Shown piece after piece: positions 33,593 through 44,858 of a stretch of 64,000 nt of DNA (position 1 is the stretch's first letter; the number at the start of each line of letters is the position of its first letter). The position numbers and the translations under genes were made by a program. Where the stretch lies: assembly GCA_012064385.1 (NCBI GenBank), contig QRDG01000628.1, positions 154,716 to 218,715 on the forward strand. The letters run 5' to 3'. Below the pieces are notes generated by a model that was not told the DNA's origin, searched no databases, and saw only the letters and a list, made by a program, of their open reading frames with translations. This stretch comes from Puccinellia tenuiflora (lineage: Eukaryota > Streptophyta > Magnoliopsida > Poales > Poaceae).

Positions 33593-36540
33593 TGGGGACC
33601 CCGGACTAGCTGTCCGAAATACCCGTTATGCTTACACAATGATCCCATGATCAGTCTGTCATTGCACATAACTTGAACTGAATACCAAAGTTTACAACCA
33701 TTACAGTACCGAATTTAAGTCTTACAACAATAGGGTCACGAGGACCATAGTATTACATAAATGCCTCGGTGGGCTTCAAACATTCTTCAAGCAGCGGAAT
33801 AGCAATATGCGTCGTAGGCTGAATACGAATGCCTTAGCAACCCTACAGGTAGCCGGCTGATGAAGATCCCTAGTTCGCGTTATCGGCGTCGTAGTATCCT
33901 TCTTCATATGGCTCCTCAAAGTCTGGCCAAGACAATAGCCAGGGATGAAACCAATATGAGTACATTTTAATGTACTCGCAAACCACTCGGTAATTAATTA
34001 ATGGAAGGACTAATGCATACTATTATGGTGGGAGGCTCTAAGGGTAGTCTGTTGATTTATAAAAGCATTTTTCTTTAAGGAAAGATATCTCTATATATTT
34101 GTTGAAAAAGGTAAGATATTTGAAAAGAAGTTTTTCATTTGAAAAATAGTTATGCTTTAAAAACTCCTCCGGTGGGATCACGGCCCGTCGTTAATCCATC
34201 TCCTTCATTTCTCCTTATACCGACCCTTTGGTATAACACCACAACACCTCCATTTTAGAAACCGAAAACTTTGCACATAGGTCATAGTAGGGCCTTCCAA
34301 CTGTCCATAACCGAGGACTCGGCTATTCGAGTTTTACACTCTGCAGAGGTTGTACACTTTACCCACACCATCTGGTAGACTCACCGTGTCTGCCACGTCC
34401 CGCCATACAAGGTGTATGCGAAGTTGAGTAACCGGTCATAACCTTTCGCTATGTCCATGCTAGTACGAAGTTCCTCTCGATGGGCTCATTCTCCCCGGCA
34501 CACCGTGTGGATCCACACACATAACCTTTCCTCAAACCCGGACTCCACACTGCCACGATGGGAGAACCCACCGTAATCACCCGGTATGCTATGCATACAC
34601 TTTTATTAATCGGTTCGGGGGTCCTCGGACCCTTAGGAGGAGTTTGAGGCACCTCATATGAAAATGGACAAACTACGAGTTAAGCCCCGTCCCATATAGG
34701 GGTAATGTAGTTGCACAGGGTATGGTTGGTCGACGTAAGTACTAGGACACAATGTGCATTTTCTCAAAACCTTCATACTCCATTCTTACTCCATTTCCAA
34801 AGCTCATCATGTAGCAACATCTTGTGTAACACACAATTTCACTCAAGGATTTTCATAAAGAGGATTTTTGAATAAAACATCGATTTTTCCCAACCTAGAA
34901 TTTTTTTCACATCTCTAACTAAACACTCCTATATACGGGGGCCTAATCATGGCATATAATTTAGGTAATACTTAAAAAGGGTTTTAGTGGCACACACCAC
35001 TTGAAAACATTTCATGCATCTTAACATAAGTAAAACATGCTTAGTAAAAATAATAGGTCAAAGGGTATGATCAAATGGATGGCTTGCCTTGGTCAGCAAC
35101 TTGTCCCTGGTCTTGATACTCTTGGTCAATAAAATCTCCTTCCTCGAACTCCCCATCAACATTTTTGTCTAATCGTCGTTAACAAGCAAAACATACAATC
35201 ACACCACCACTCAACAAAACATCACATACAAAATAGACTAAGATTCTGCAGGAAGCTACTGCCCTACTAAAGTCACAACATTTGGGTTTGGTATATTTAA
35301 ATTCCCACTTATTTTATTATAAAAAATTAATAGGAAGAAATTAGCTATAACACGAATTAAGTCACGATTTAATCTCTGTTGCTCAGAAAATGTGTCATTT
35401 TTAGGGTCAACTAGTACTGATAAATTAGGAGCTAGCAGAATTGGATTTATCCAATTTGAGTTAATAGGTTGGCAGAAACAATTCGTCTAGTATAGAAGAT
35501 GATTATGTCAAGTTTTAAGGTTAACCTATTTTTCGATTAACAGAAAATTACGACGGGTAGGTGTGGATGTGGGGCAGGAACAGTGGCGACACGGTGGTGG
35601 TTTAGACCACGTCACGCATCCGCGTGTGCTAGCGTAGTGGCGAGTGCTAGGGTTTAGAAGGTGGTCGGGAATGCGGCGGCGTCCACGGCGGTGGTGAGTA
35701 GGGATAGGGCGAGCATGATCCCATCATTAAGAGGGGATCTTTGGCAAGGCGGCTTTGTCTGAGGCAGAGAGGAGAAGCAAGGAAGCTCGGAGGCGCGACC
35801 TCGGGAACTCGCACGCTTGCATGCGTCGGTGTCCGAACGGTGGCCGTTTTGTCGGGGAGAGGGAGAGCTAGGGCGAAGGAGGGGTGCAGAGGTGGTTTGC
35901 CTGCCGTGTTCGGGCGCGGTGCTATGCCAGTAGGGCGGCAGACATCCATTGGGGGTCAGGGGAGGAGAGAGTAAGTGAGGTGAGAGGAAGGGTGGTCGGG
36001 GTGGTCGGATTGCAAATATCCTCCCCGATTCTGGTCTCCCTGGTGTGTTAAATGAGTAGGGGAAATAGTTGGAGGGTGAGAGGCGTGGTTAGGGCAGAGT
36101 TTTTACGATTTTACCGTGATTTCGAACTTAGTTTCGAAAAGGGTTAATCTGTGCCCACAAGGTGTTTAGCGAAATGCCCATTCGAACTTTTGAATTTTTT
36201 TTAATTAGGTTAAGCTTACATTTGGGTTTAGAAGGGTGCTAGAAGGCTCCCCTAATTTTCCTGAATTTTTCTTGAAGAATAAGGTAGGGTTTCCTTTGTT
36301 CCCAAAATTAAAGAGAGAAGCGAATTTGAGTTCTTTAAATAAATTCTTATTTTTAGGAAAATAATCAAGAGGTGAGGTGGGAGGTTAACTTACCTCCCCT
36401 CTGGTTTTTGCATAAAAGAAATACTTTTCTTGAAGGAATTTAGTAAAGAGGGGAAAAGATTAGAGAGAAAGAATCTCCCCTTTTAAAATTTGGGTCTTAG
36501 GTAACTAAGGGTTTTTATTTTATTTTTAAGTCACATTCCA
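33593..36540 (-). repeat. 5' LTR of the gypsy element
   Basis: On the plus strand TGGGGACCCCGG starts it and TCACATTCCA ends it; about 2.95 kb. It has a conserved palindrome block at 34303-34348 and a GC-rich part at about 35560-36010. Short frames there (35647-35949 minus, 35741-35974 plus) lie opposite each other and are not called. The partner LTR is outside the window or lost. Confidence 0.7.
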
Positions 36541-36712
36541 ATTATGTTCCTGTTGGGGTCACTAAGATTTGTTACTTGGTCTTGGTTAATTGATTAATTG
36601 TTGTGTAGATATTTAACCAGGCAAGCAGATCAAAGTAGCAGACAGGCATCACATGAAATAATAGAAGACTAAACAGGCATCGCATGAAATAATAGAAAAG
36701 TTTTTGTTGGTT

Positions 36713-37753
36713 CTAAATTTTTGACTTGTCATAAAGGGGTTCTTCTCTGGTTACAAAATATTGGGATGTGACACGAGGTGGACGAAAAACATCGTCGACC
36801 CCTTTTTGTCTTTGTTTCCGGATGAACTCCGTTTCCTTGTTGGTGAGATCGAGTTCGCGTTCTGCGACCTCGGCCGCCTGTTCTTCCAGTAAGGCGCGAC
36901 GCTTCTCCATATCGGCCAGCGATGCGTCAGGAGGAAGTGGAGTTAGAAGTTCCTACAGGTTTGCCATCCTTTCTTCGTGCTCCTTCTCTATCGCTGCTCC
37001 GATTGTAGCATTAATGTCGTCTCCATCAGCCGGTAAATTACTGGCTCCCTTCTTTGGAGCAAGTGGTGGCATAAAGTCCACCTTTTGATTTCCAGCTTCC
37101 GGTGTTTTTTCTTCGCCATTGGCAGGTTTCGAGGCGGCGGGGTCTCCTTTAGTATCGGAGACGACATCACCCATTAAAACCTCGACTGGGCATCCTAAGC
37201 AAGACGCAAATTTCCGACTAAAGTCGTCGGATTCTCCTTTAGATTCAAGGTCCTGCTCCATTGGGGCAGTGTCCCCTGATCCGGCTTCTGAATCAGCCCC
37301 AGCCAGCAAAGCAGGAAGGATGGACTCAGGATCAGTCATCGACTTGTTCGAGCCAGATTCTCCTAAGATGCCAATGAAGTGGAAGTCCGGCGCCGCCATA
37401 TCAGAGCTTGCGTCATCTTCAGAGTCTTCGTCATCAGCGTCGAAAGCTAGATCTAGATCTATAATCTCATCTGAGTCCAGATCCGATCCGTCTTCGAAGT
37501 TGCTGGGGTGGGTGGCGAGCATGCTTGAGGTGAAGCCGAGATTGTCCAAAGCCTTGACGGTAAAGCCGACGAAGATGTCGATGCCGCCGATGGAGACCGT
37601 GGACCAGCCGGCGGGATCCTCCTTTGCCGGCGTCCAGAAGCCGTCGTTGAGGACATGGCCAGCTCCTGTCTCGTCGAAGTAGCTGACCAAGCCGACCGCG
37701 ATGGTGTCGCCGATGCCGCCGGTAGATCCCGCCCAGAACGTAACCCCGGACAT
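36713..37753 (-). pseudogene. First ORF of Tat-like element B (broken)
   Basis: It starts at ATG 37753 (MSGVTFWAGS), 7 bases after the primer site, and is open for 266 codons to a TAG at about 36953, then resumes in frame (MEKRRALLEEQ...) to 36713. The N-terminal 90 residues are ordered and Gly/Trp-containing. The middle is strongly acidic (repeated Asp/Glu/Ser). The C-terminal part is a helical, charged coiled coil (about 285-330) with AEVAERELDL. No zinc knuckle or enzyme motif is reached. It corresponds to the N-terminal part of the Tat gag; its role is unknown to me beyond particle formation. Confidence 0.65.
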
Positions 37754-37759
37754 CTCTTG

Positions 37760-37778
37760 CCCCACGGTGGGTGCCAAC
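37760..37778 (-). other. Primer binding site of Tat-like element B
   Basis: The minus strand reads TTGGCACCCACCGTGGGG one base after the LTR end. It differs at one position from the site at 23903-23921. Confidence 0.85.
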
Positions 37779-38282
37779 TGTTGTGGTATTGTCAAATCTG
37801 TCCGGGGCAGGGGTGCCATCCGGCTAGGTAGAGAGGTGGGTATAGGAGATGTAGGTAATTCTGGTGACGGGATGAGCATGAGTTTACCCAGCTTCCGATC
37901 TTGCAATGGTGGCGAAACCCTACGTGCTGCTATAACTCACTATAAGGCAATATGAGCCGATTATAATGAAAGTTAGAGCGTGCCCTGTGGCGTCCCTTAG
38001 GCCGTCTTATAAAGGCGTCCGGACCTAGGGATTACAGGAAACAACCTAACCGACTAAGTTACAGAGTTCTACTCTAATCCGGCTTGGGCCTTGCGTTGGG
38101 CGTTAAGTCGACGTCAATGCAGGCCGCCTTTTGGAACCTTCCCTTAGCCGGACGGGCCTCCTGCGCTTCATCGTACTGGGCCGCCCGATAAGCTAGATTC
38201 GGCTTACTACCGCTATGAGCCACCCTAGTACGCTGGCTTTTAGTCACTTCCGTGATGGTACCTGTTCGGCATATCCCCAACA
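37779..38282 (-). repeat. 5' LTR of Tat-like element B
   Basis: 504 bp. On the minus strand it starts TGTTGGGGATATGCC and ends CCACAACA. A TATA-like CTTATAAAG is at about 38008-38016. The other LTR is absent. Confidence 0.8.
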
Positions 38283-39184
38283 ACCGCTATTTTCTCCCTA
38301 ATGGCAACAGCACAATCTTGGCATGAGCGTTTCTGTCAGTCGCACTCTGCGCAAAAAGATATGAACCCACTATCTAGCATAAATACTATCTCTAAAGAAT
38401 ACTAACAATTATTTGGCTAAACCATCCACTAGCATCGGAGAGCATGCAAGATCATAGATAAAACATAACACATAGATGAACAAGAGTAATGATTTGCACA
38501 ATTCATCGGATCCAATCAAAGACATCATATAGTAATTACATATAATATGATCTTGATCATGTAGGGCAGCTCATAAGATCTAAACAATGGAGTACAAGGA
38601 CAAGAAACAACCATCTAGCTACTGCCATGGACCCGTAGCCCGTGGTGGACTACTCACGCATCACTCCAGAGGCAGGCATGGTGGTGTAGATGCCTCTGGT
38701 GACGATCTCCCCCTCCGGTAGGGTGCCGAGAAGAGCTTCAGGACCCTCCCGGTCTAGGGTTCGTGATGGCAGCGGCCTCGGATGTTTTCTGAAAAACATG
38801 ATTGGGTATCGAGGGTTTCCGAGATGAAGACGATTTATAGGCGAAAGGGCAGCTCGGGGAGGCGCCCAGGTGGGACTCAGGCGTGGCCCAGGTGTTGACC
38901 GCGCCTGGGGGCGTCTGGGCTTGTGGGCCCCCCTACAGGACCCCTTCTGGCTCCGTCTTTGCTTCTTCGTAAAAATAATTCATGTAAATTTTCAGCTGAT
39001 TCCAAGAAACTTCCCCAAACAACTTTTCTGAAACAAAAAGACAGTAGAAAACAAGAGCTAGCACTGGGCATCTTGTCAATAGGTTAGTTCCATGAATTAT
39101 GCCAAAATGATATAAAAACATGTGGCAATGATATATAGTTAAGCACGAAACATCAAAAATTATAGATACGTCAAAGACGTATCA
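38283..39184 (-). repeat. LTR fragment of a gypsy-type element
   Basis: On the minus strand it starts TGATACGTCTTTGACGTATC at 39184. The phrase family TGATACGTCTCCNACGTATC is, as I recall, a very common Triticeae gypsy LTR start, with an inverted repeat (GATACGTC/GACGTATC) at its tip. It continues for about 900 bp and stops at 38283, where the element B LTR begins. No coding region. Confidence 0.65.
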
Positions 39185-39950
39185 AGGTCCTCTGGGAGCT
39201 GGGTCCGTTGACGCTGGATCTCCCGCTGTCGAGCTCGGCTGCTCCTCGGGACGGGCGACATCGGAATCCTCTCCGGATTCAAGTTTTAGTCATCTGGCAA
39301 ATGGATGTCTGACTAGGGCAGGGGGACGATGTTGTCCCAGTACCACTGGCACAGATGCTTTTCTTGAGGTACGGCCTCAGCATCGATTCGACGCAGTTGG
39401 TTGGGCCAGCCGGAGCGTAGCCGGGGTCGTGTTGGCCGCCCCGACGCGGAGGAGCTGTCCTCGCCGTCGTGCTTTCCCTTATTGGGCCAGTTGAAGAACA
39501 ACATTGCGGGCGGCCGCGGGGGCTAGGGTTTGGTGCCGGCGGTGGGGGTGCAACATAGTGTAAGTGGGGATAGCGATGGCAGGGTCCCCCCTGCACGAAG
39601 GGATAAAAATAAGGACAGGGCGTGGGCGGTTTGTGTCACTGCTAAGTGTGTCCGGCTTCGGGAGTGGACGGATGTGGATGGATGCGGCGAAGCTCCACTT
39701 CCTATCCGTGTGGACGTAATACTAACTCAGAATTGGGCCGGAAATGGGTCTGACTGGATGTGGACTGGACTAGAAAACGGACACCGTTTGTTTGCGTTGG
39801 CGTGTTGTGTCGTGGGTTTCGTCTAAACGGCAGAAACAAAGCATGCCAGATGAAATGGGTTGGTGTGTTGAAAATAATCTTATATCAGACCGATGCTAGC
39901 TAATTATTAGTTAGGCTTGTTAGGGCTCGTTTATCCAAATCTAAAGAAAC
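39185..39950 (-). other. Gene-like repeat of unknown type
   Basis: On the minus strand a GC-rich segment shows a leader-like stretch, an ATG at 39504 and 63 codons (starting MLFFNWPNKGKHDG, with HLCQWYWDN near the end) before a stop. It looks like a fragment of a protein-coding sequence or a transposon-carried gene piece. I do not recognise the family and see no terminal repeats. Confidence 0.35.
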
Positions 39951-42249
39951 AAAAAGTTACGCTGGCATCATTAAGGGTATGGAGGGCATTGACGCCCCCT
40001 TCACGGTGGGTGCAACAAGCAATAAACCAAATGCCTTCCGACAAAGCTCCCGGCCCCGACGGCTTCACCGGGGCTTTTTTCAATAAATGTTGCAGCAGGC
40101 CCATACATCAATTTAACAACCTTCGAGTGGATCACTTCCAATGGCTTAATTCAGCAAGCATGGTTCTCCTCCCTAAGAAGAGGGCGCCGAGGGCATCACC
40201 AACTATAAGCCTATTAGCCTCATTCATGCCATTGCAACAAATATTGCAAAGATGCTTGCTACCCGCTTGGCCCCCCTTATGAATGACCTTGTCTCCAACG
40301 CCCAAAGAACCTTCATCAAGAAGAGGAGTATTCTTGACAATTTCATGTATGTTCGCAATCTTGCACAACGCCTACACAAGAACAAAATTCCATCGTTGCT
40401 TTTCAAGTTGGACATTCGCAAAGCTTTTGACTCCGTGCGTTGGGACTTCATCCTCGAGCTTCTAAAGAGGCACGGCTTCTCGTCAAAATTTCTTGATTGG
40501 ATTTCAACATTGTGGTGCTCCTTATCTTCTAGGATTCTTCTGAGCGGCGTTGTCGGGCTCCCGATTCAGCATGGGAGGGGGCTGCGGCAAGGGGACCCCC
40601 TCTCCCCCTTGCTCTTCGTGCTTGCTATTGACCCCATAAAGCAAATTCTTGAGCTTGCTACGGAGAAGGAGGTGCTGCACAAGATTCATGGGAGGGGCGC
40701 AATCCTTAGAACATCTCTTTATGCGGATGATGCAGCCATCTTCGTGGCTCCCCACAAAGAAGACATTCAAAATCTGGCCAACATTTTAAAGTTTTTCGGA
40801 GAGGTCACCGGTTTAGAAACGAATTTTCAAAAGAGCATGGTGGTTCCAATACGTTGCAGCGGAGTTGACCTTGAGGAGGATCTCCTTGACTTGCCGGTGG
40901 TACGGGGAACCTTTCCGATGAAGTACCTTGGCCTACCTCTTTCGGTTTGGCATCTCAAGCGGATTGATTTCCAAACTTTAAAGTTGCCGGCCGTGGCACC
41001 CTTGTGAAATCCGTCCTTACCTCGCAAGCCATTTTCCACCTCACTGCACTTGTCACTCCACTTGTCATCCCCGTGGGCATTCCTTTGGGCCGGCACCAAA
41101 GAGGTCTCCGGCGGAAAGTGCAAGATTAATTGGGAGGCGGTCTGTAGACCAACCAAGCTCGGGGGCCTTGGCATTCTCCACCTCGAGAAATTTGCGCGTG
41201 CTCTTCGGTTACGGTGGCCTTGGTACGAGTGGAAGGACCCCTCCAAGCTGTTGGAGGGAATGGGCACCCCTTGTGATGAGGTTGACATGAGCCTTTTCTA
41301 TGCATCTACCACTATCTCCATTGGCAACGGGAAAATCGTGCCTTTTTGGGACTCACCATGGCTTAACAGAAGGCGACCGAAAGAAATTGCTCCTATGATT
41401 TTTGAAGCCTCTCCAAGAAAAAATTGGAAAGTGAAGCAAGCGCTATATGAGGGTGCTTGTATAGCAAAAATCAAAATGGGTACCAATCTGACAATCCCGC
41501 ACCTTCAAGAGTTCATCCGGCAATGGTCCGAGCTAAATAGTATCCGCCTTAGGGAGGAGGTGGACGATGAGATATCATGTAACCTCACGGTGCACGGCGA
41601 GTACTCTTCCTCTTCGTCCTACATGGCTCAATTCTATGGGGCCACTATCTCCTGCATGAACAAAGTGGTGTGGAAGGCTTGAGCGCCGCCTAAGATTAAG
41701 TTCTTCGCTTGGTTGGCAATACAAATAGGCTTTGAAAGGTGGACCGTCTTGAGAAGAGAGGGTTGACAAATTATGTTCTTTGCCCCCTTTGCAATCAAGC
41801 TCAAGAGACGGAGGCTCGCCTCTTTTTCCAATGTCGTTATTGCAAGAGAATTTGGGGGATGATCAAGAATTGGCTCGGGCTTCACTACCTCTCCTTCTTC
41901 GATTGGACTCCTGGGCATGGGCTTGGCGATTGGTGGATTAGCATGTCCGACTATCGCACTCCGAATCGCAAGGCCATGGCATCCATCACTATGCTTGTGA
42001 GTTGGTCCATTTCGAATGAACGAAATGCGAGGGTTTTTTTATATAAGTCTGCGCCACCCGCCATCGTCTTCGGCGCTATCAGGACTGAGTCAAGACTTTG
42101 GGTCACCGCGGGCGCAAAATCCTTGACTGTTGTAATATTGGTAGAGTACTCGACATGCCATTTTTCTTTGTGTAACCATTATTTTGTCAAACTATCTCTC
42201 TTTCTTAATGAAAAGAGGCAAGTCTTTTGCCTTCGGTTTCAAAAAAAAA
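39950..42249 (+). mobile_element. 5'-truncated LINE (L1-type)
   Basis: Non-LTR retrotransposon remnant on the plus strand. It starts within the RT domain, has no ORF1 or endonuclease, and ends at a poly-A tail (42241-42249) after a short 3' untranslated part with ATGAAAAGAGGCAAG. The truncated 5' end is typical of incomplete target-primed reverse transcription. I could not find a convincing flanking duplication. Confidence 0.85.
39985..42165 (+). pseudogene. LINE ORF2: reverse transcriptase and zinc-binding C-terminus (broken)
   Basis: The frame changes several times. 39990-40100 carries SDKAPGPDGFTGAFF, an early RT motif. 40252-41007 is open and holds the RT core: KKRSILDNF, LDIRKAFDSVRWDFI with catalytic Asp, RQGDPLSPLLFVLAID, and the active site YADDA at about 40720. 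41050-41682 continues with GGLGILHLEKFARALRLRW and a thumb-like segment. After a TGA at 41680 and frame shifts, 41739-42150 holds the C-terminal zinc-binding region (CPLCNQ...ETEARLFFQC), the zf-RVT domain of plant LINEs. An intact product would nick DNA and copy the RNA; this one cannot. Confidence 0.87.
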
Positions 42250-42395
42250 TCTGCGCTGGACAAACGAACGATTCAACGCCTAAAATGGCTTGCGCTGGTA
42301 GCTAGGTTGTTGGGTCAAACGTTCCCCGGCGATTCATTTGCCAGGATTGCATGCCATAACCGTACATGTGCTGGGAAATTCATCCTAGCTGCCTA
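42250..42395. other. Short spacer without features
   Basis: 146 bp between the LINE tail and the CACTA end. Nothing recognisable. Confidence 0.5.
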
Positions 42396-43325
42396 CACTA
42401 GTGAAAAACGAGGCTTTTTTCCGGAGCTTTTGTCCCGTTCACAATTTGAACCGGGACTAATGTGAGCATTAGTCCCGGTTCAAACTGCCAGGACGCCGCT
42501 GCGGCTTTCGTCCCGGTTCGTAGGGACCCTTTAATCCCGGTTCGTGATACGAACCGGGACTAAAGGTCTACGGCCGGCAGCCGCCGAGGTGAGACCCCTT
42601 TAGTCCCGGTTCGTATTACAAACCGGGACTAAAGATGAACTCTTTAGTCCCGGTTGTATTACAAACCGGGACTAAAGGCAGATTCTCACTATATCATCTT
42701 CTTCCTGCCCGAGGAGCTTGAGTTCATCACCATTTTTCTCCTCTATCTCCTCCCCGAGCTCGAATTCATCCCCATTTTTTTCACGATTTGTCAAGATTAA
42801 GGGCGCCCCATCTATCCAAGGGTTTCTAATAGGTTAGAAACTTCATCCTCCTGGAGCTCGAGTTCATCCCATTGCTAGTTTTGCTCCTCATTTCATTTGT
42901 ATTGCTAGCTATGTGTTTGATGAAATGCCTAAGTTAGTTTAGCTCAAATTCTAGGTTAGTTGTGTAATGTACTAGTTTATTTGTTTTATATGCAATTTGA
43001 GCTCAAATTAAAGTATGATTTGTGGGTTTTAGTGTCGTCCCGTCCCTGTCCATGTCATCACCGCCGTCAATCGCCCGTGCCGCCCCGTCGTCGGCACCAC
43101 CTTGGTGAGCCTCTTGTTATTATTAAAAAAAATCTTATTTATATGATTTACATAGTTACTTGTATAATTTTTATTACTTGTATGATTGTTTGTTATATGT
43201 ATAGTGCCATGGTTTTGATATCCGTCCCCGTCGGCCCTCGTCTGGTCTATGATTCGGATGTGGTATATTATCTTATATAACTATTTGTTTAATTTCGTGT
43301 TTATAACAACTATGCCGACCAACAC
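42396..43325 (+). mobile_element. CACTA transposon, one terminus and subterminal region
   Basis: It begins CACTAGTGAAAAACGAGG, a CACTA terminal inverted repeat start. 42430-42680 then carries repeated inverted words AGTCCCGGTT / AACCGGGACT, the subterminal transposase-binding array of grass CACTA elements. Downstream sequence (42700-43325) resembles the non-coding part before the transposase genes of such elements (from memory). The other end and transposase are missing; it stops where the gag fragment begins, near 43325. Confidence 0.8.
42430..42680. repeat. CACTA subterminal inverted repeats
   Basis: Four hairpin-forming pairs of AGTCCCGGTT / AACCGGGACTAAAG with 8-15 bp loops; one arm has decayed to ATCCCGGTTCG. 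Confidence 0.85.
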
Positions 43326-43632
43326 TTGACCAACACAGATCCTTGTAATTTTCTTCATCATAATCTACCTGAACAGTTGGGAACCTTTTTGTTCGCTTAA
43401 TGGGACAGTCTAGTGAGAAATGACCTTCCTCTTCACAAGAATAACAACACTTGGTGGTGACCTTAGATGAGTTAGGATGAGTACTAATTTTGGCTTCTTC
43501 CTCCATCTTGCCATGAATCTTAAGTCTCTTCTGATACTGATTTAGCTTGATCCCATCACCATCCTTCTTCTCTGAGCAATCCCATGAATAGTGACCCATT
43601 TCCCTACATGTGAAACATGTTATATGGCTAGT
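43326..43632 (-). pseudogene. C-terminal part of the multi-zinc-knuckle gag
   Basis: On the minus strand the frame carries CFTCREMGHYSWDC right after the insertion point and a further CCHC knuckle CYSCEEEGHFSLDC. It is the continuation of 59787-60340, split by the copia B insertion: both sides meet in one frame if one copy of CTAGT is removed. It is cut near 43325 by the CACTA sequence. Confidence 0.8.
43628..43632. repeat. Target site duplication CTAGT, left
   Basis: Pairs with 59787-59791 on the other side of copia B. Confidence 0.9.
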
Positions 43633-44804
43633 TGAAAGGACATTGTCCGTTAATCTTGTTTTGACGTTTGATTACAACACTTGGAAGTATTTAACATAAT
43701 CTCTAGTATCAACAGGAAATATGCAAAAAGGAAGAAATGGCATATTGTCGGAAAAGGAACAGGGAAGAAAGTCACTCAGCAGGCTGGCCGGCCCCCTGAC
43801 CGGCCTAGGCCGGGCTCCAGGCCGGCGGCCCTGATGATTCCTATCTGTCGATTGATGGCCGGCCCCCTGGCCGGCCTGGGCCGGGCTCCTGGCCGGAGGC
43901 CTCTGGATGGTGGCCGGCCGCCAGGCCGGCCTAGGCCGGGCTCCAGGCCGGCATCCCAGTTTATTCCTGCGCGCTGCTCTTCAACGGCTAGTTTTAGTGG
44001 AGGGGTACTTATACCCCTCCATCTACCTCAAGACAACGACCACGACCAAAAAGAAGAACACCACCATTGTTTGAAAGCTTCAAATCGATAGATCTCCCTC
44101 TCTAGCAACTCAATCACTTAGTCCTTTGGAGATTTGAGAGAGGAGACCTAGATCTACACTTCAACCAAACCAATTAGATTTCCCCCTTGATTTGTGAGAG
44201 GGGGCTTGCTACTCTTGGTGTTCATTGGAACCCTAAGAGGTTGTGGTCCTTTGGAGCTTTGGGAGCTATGAAGACTTTGCCGGGAGCCACCAATTAAGTT
44301 GTGGTGCGTGCCCCGGTCTTGGGCATCGAGTCTTGGTGGCTCGGTGCATTTGGTGAAGACCCTCCAACTTGTGGAGTGTGCTTCACTCTTGTAAAGGTTC
44401 TAGTTGTCAACCTCAACGGCAACATAGTGACAAGTGCCTCGCCACATCGGTGGTAAGTCACAACGGAGATACGGTGTGCCATATCAAGGCTACTCGGTGT
44501 TTCACTTTGGTGAACACCGCGCTGCTCCAACGGAGATTAGCTTCCATTGGGAAGTGAACTTCGGGATAAATCTCCGTGTCATCTTGTTGTTTATCTTTGC
44601 ACTTACCTTTACTTGTTAGCACTAGCTTACTATATCTATATCTTGTGCTAGTGATCTTTTGCTCATCATATAAGGTTGTTCACCTAGTTGCATATTCTAG
44701 ACAACTTATATTTGAGCAATATCCATTTAAAACGAAAAAGAATTAAAATTTGTAGTTAACCTATTCACCCCCCCCCCCTCTAGTTAACCTCATCGATCCT
44801 TTCA
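43633..44804 (+). repeat. 5' LTR of copia B
   Basis: 1172 bp starting TGAAAGGACATTG and ending CGATCCTTTCA. It has a GGCCGG array (about 43783-43960), a TATA-like ACTTATACCCC at about 44007 and a terminal C-loop hairpin at 44755-44788. It is shorter than the 3' LTR by 196 bp, all in the GGCCGG array. Confidence 0.92.
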
Positions 44805-44806
44805 AT

Positions 44807-44818
44807 TGGTATCAGAGC
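44807..44818 (+). other. Primer binding site of copia B
   Basis: TGGTATCAGAGC two bases after the LTR end; initiator Met tRNA type. Confidence 0.92.
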
Positions 44819-44858
44819 CTCGTCTCTTTATTAAAGGCCTCACCGCCTAAAGAGGAGG

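Larger units (their letters stand above)
30713..36540 (-). mobile_element. Tekay/Del-like gypsy element, 5' half
   Basis: On the minus strand: LTR (36540 to 33593), primer-site region, an extra ORF (33348-32455), gag and the start of protease (32172 to 30713). It is cut at 30713 by the copia A LTR, and RT to 3' LTR are not in the window. The gag style, the DSGATHSF protease motif and the LTR architecture suggest the chromovirus Tekay/Del branch (inference). Whether the LTR's outer end is exactly 36540 rests on the TG/CA rule only. Confidence 0.8.
36541..38282 (-). mobile_element. Tat-like gypsy element B, 5' end
   Basis: A 504 bp LTR (37779-38282), a primer site TTGGCACCCACCGTGGGG on the minus strand and the first gag-like ORF. 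The rest of gag and all of pol are missing to the left, where sequence with no match begins near 36700. The left border against the Tekay LTR is approximate. Confidence 0.75.
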
